Assembly (NCBI GenBank): GCA_024696615.1
Contig: JAILGS010000020.1
Location: 1 to 64,000, forward strand
Direction of reading: 5' to 3'
Origin: Lachnospiraceae bacterium
GTDB lineage: Bacteria > Bacillota > Clostridia > Lachnospirales > Lachnospiraceae
DNA length: 64,000 nt
The translations under genes were made by a program, and so were the position numbers. Below, in pieces: positions 63,343 through 64,000 of this stretch (within the stretch, counting starts at the first letter, position 1; every line of letters begins with the position of its first letter). The notes under the pieces are model-generated. The model worked only from the letters and a program-made list of their open reading frames with translations. It was not told the DNA's origin and did no database searches.

Positions 63343-64000
63343 TTACTTGGCAAGTGCCACAATCGCAAGAAGAATTCCAAGAATAATTCCCACCAAAGCT
63401 ACAAGCTTGGTCTTATTATTGCTGGTAAGATGCTTTCCTAAACGATAGGAAATCACAGTCGTTACGCCACATACCAACATTCCCACAATCAGTGCACTAA
63501 TTCCACTTAAGGTAATGGCAGTTCCGGTTAAACTCTGTAATGTTCCAAGAGCAAGGAAAATCGTGCTTGGAATCAGGGTAAAGAGATAGAATCGGAATGC
63601 GGATGACTGGGTATAGCGAAGACCAAGGGCTCCTACAAAGCACATCACAATTCTCGGACAACCCGGTAACACGCCCACACCCATGAGAGCGCCAATGATG
63701 ATGGCATCCATAAAGGACATCTTCTTCATGGTCTTACGTCCGTTATTTAACACCAATGTCATCAGAAGTAACACCGCACAACCAAGTAGGGCAAATGCAA
63801 TAAATCCAGGAATCGTCTGACAGGTTTTAGCAAGACCACCAAGCATCCAGCTTACGATGCAGTTGGCGAATGTAGCAATCAAAGCAAGCAGTGCCTGTCT
63901 CTTATAAGGATTGGTATCAAAGGCATAATATCCTTTCTTCTCCGTAGCCCAATAGTTACTGATCCAGGTAAAGATATTTCCAAAGAAATCCAAAAACAAC
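63343..64000 (-). CDS. UppP/BacA-like membrane protein, 5' end outside the window
   Basis: The visible 218 residues form about six hydrophobic segments, and the gene runs past the right edge. The part resembles the C-terminal two thirds of undecaprenyl-diphosphatase, including a GALMGVGVLPG segment at about 102-112, where the family has its second active-site motif (PGxSRSG). Here it reads PGCPRIV, so the usual Ser-Arg pair is not intact and activity is uncertain. It lies 97 bp upstream of ftsK in the direction of transcription. Confidence 0.7.
   Translation of the reverse strand, partial: LFLDFFGNIFTWISNYWATEKKGYYAFDTNPYKRQALLALIATFANCIVSWMLGGLAKTCQTIPGFIAFALLGCAVLLLMTLVLNNGRKTMKKMSFMDAIIIGALMGVGVLPGCPRIVMCFVGALGLRYTQSSAFRFYLFTLIPSTIFLALGTLQSLTGTAITLSGISALIVGMLVCGVTTVISYRLGKHLTSNNKTKLVALVGIILGILLAIVALAK

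Overview
The window reads as a housekeeping stretch of a chromosome from a Lachnospiraceae-type (clostridial cluster XIVa, Bacillota) anaerobe. Four things support this: the 5' part of the 16S rRNA at the left edge has V1-V2 sequence typical of that group; the RNase P RNA is class A; meso-diaminopimelate genes occur together (dapA, dapB and a MurE with the DNPR motif); and the order priA-def-fmt-rsmB-rlmN-stp-prkC-rsgA-rpe is a classic Firmicutes cluster. All 44 protein genes I accept, the rRNA and rnpB are on the minus strand, so transcription runs from 64000 towards 1. The long plus-strand ORFs are shadows. I see no IS element, prophage, CRISPR array or tRNA.

Layout, in the direction of transcription. 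64000-47993: an uppP-like gene (cut by the window edge), ftsK, murE, priA, def, fmt, rsmB, rlmN, the PP2C phosphatase stp, the PASTA kinase prkC, rsgA and rpe, covering cell wall, translation start, ribosome maturation and Ser/Thr signalling. 47871-40336: a promoter-to-terminator operon of galM, a YfbR-like nucleotidase, a PAS-GGDEF-EAL protein, an AAA/DUF234 ATPase and topB. 40334-36519: glmS, a left-handed beta-helix protein and a lipid kinase. 36484-33775: an amino-acid ABC importer whose binding-protein gene is followed by its own terminator. 33715-31711: typA. 31547-29545: dapA-dapB behind a lysine riboswitch. Then come rnpB, an AEC transporter, a Na/Pi cotransporter, a HExxH protein with an NlpC/P60 hydrolase, and an intracellular GH43 xylosidase.

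22325-18620 holds map and an uncharacterised ABC-2 exporter. 18441-10577 carries two different carbamoyl-phosphate synthase large subunits around one small subunit; the carA-carB pair has an attenuator-like leader. 10469-6343 is the most unusual unit. A consensus sigma-A promoter drives a secreted glucosaminidase ending in a dockerin-like module, followed 15 bp later by a membrane protein with an N-terminal cohesin-like domain and a long acidic cytoplasmic tail. This looks like a self-contained cohesin-dockerin pair acting on peptidoglycan rather than cellulose. The left end holds clpC, a small Lachnospiraceae-type conserved protein, radA, cysK and the rRNA operon with its own promoter.

Functions come from motifs and family knowledge read by eye. 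No database search was run. Promoters and hairpins were found by inspection.
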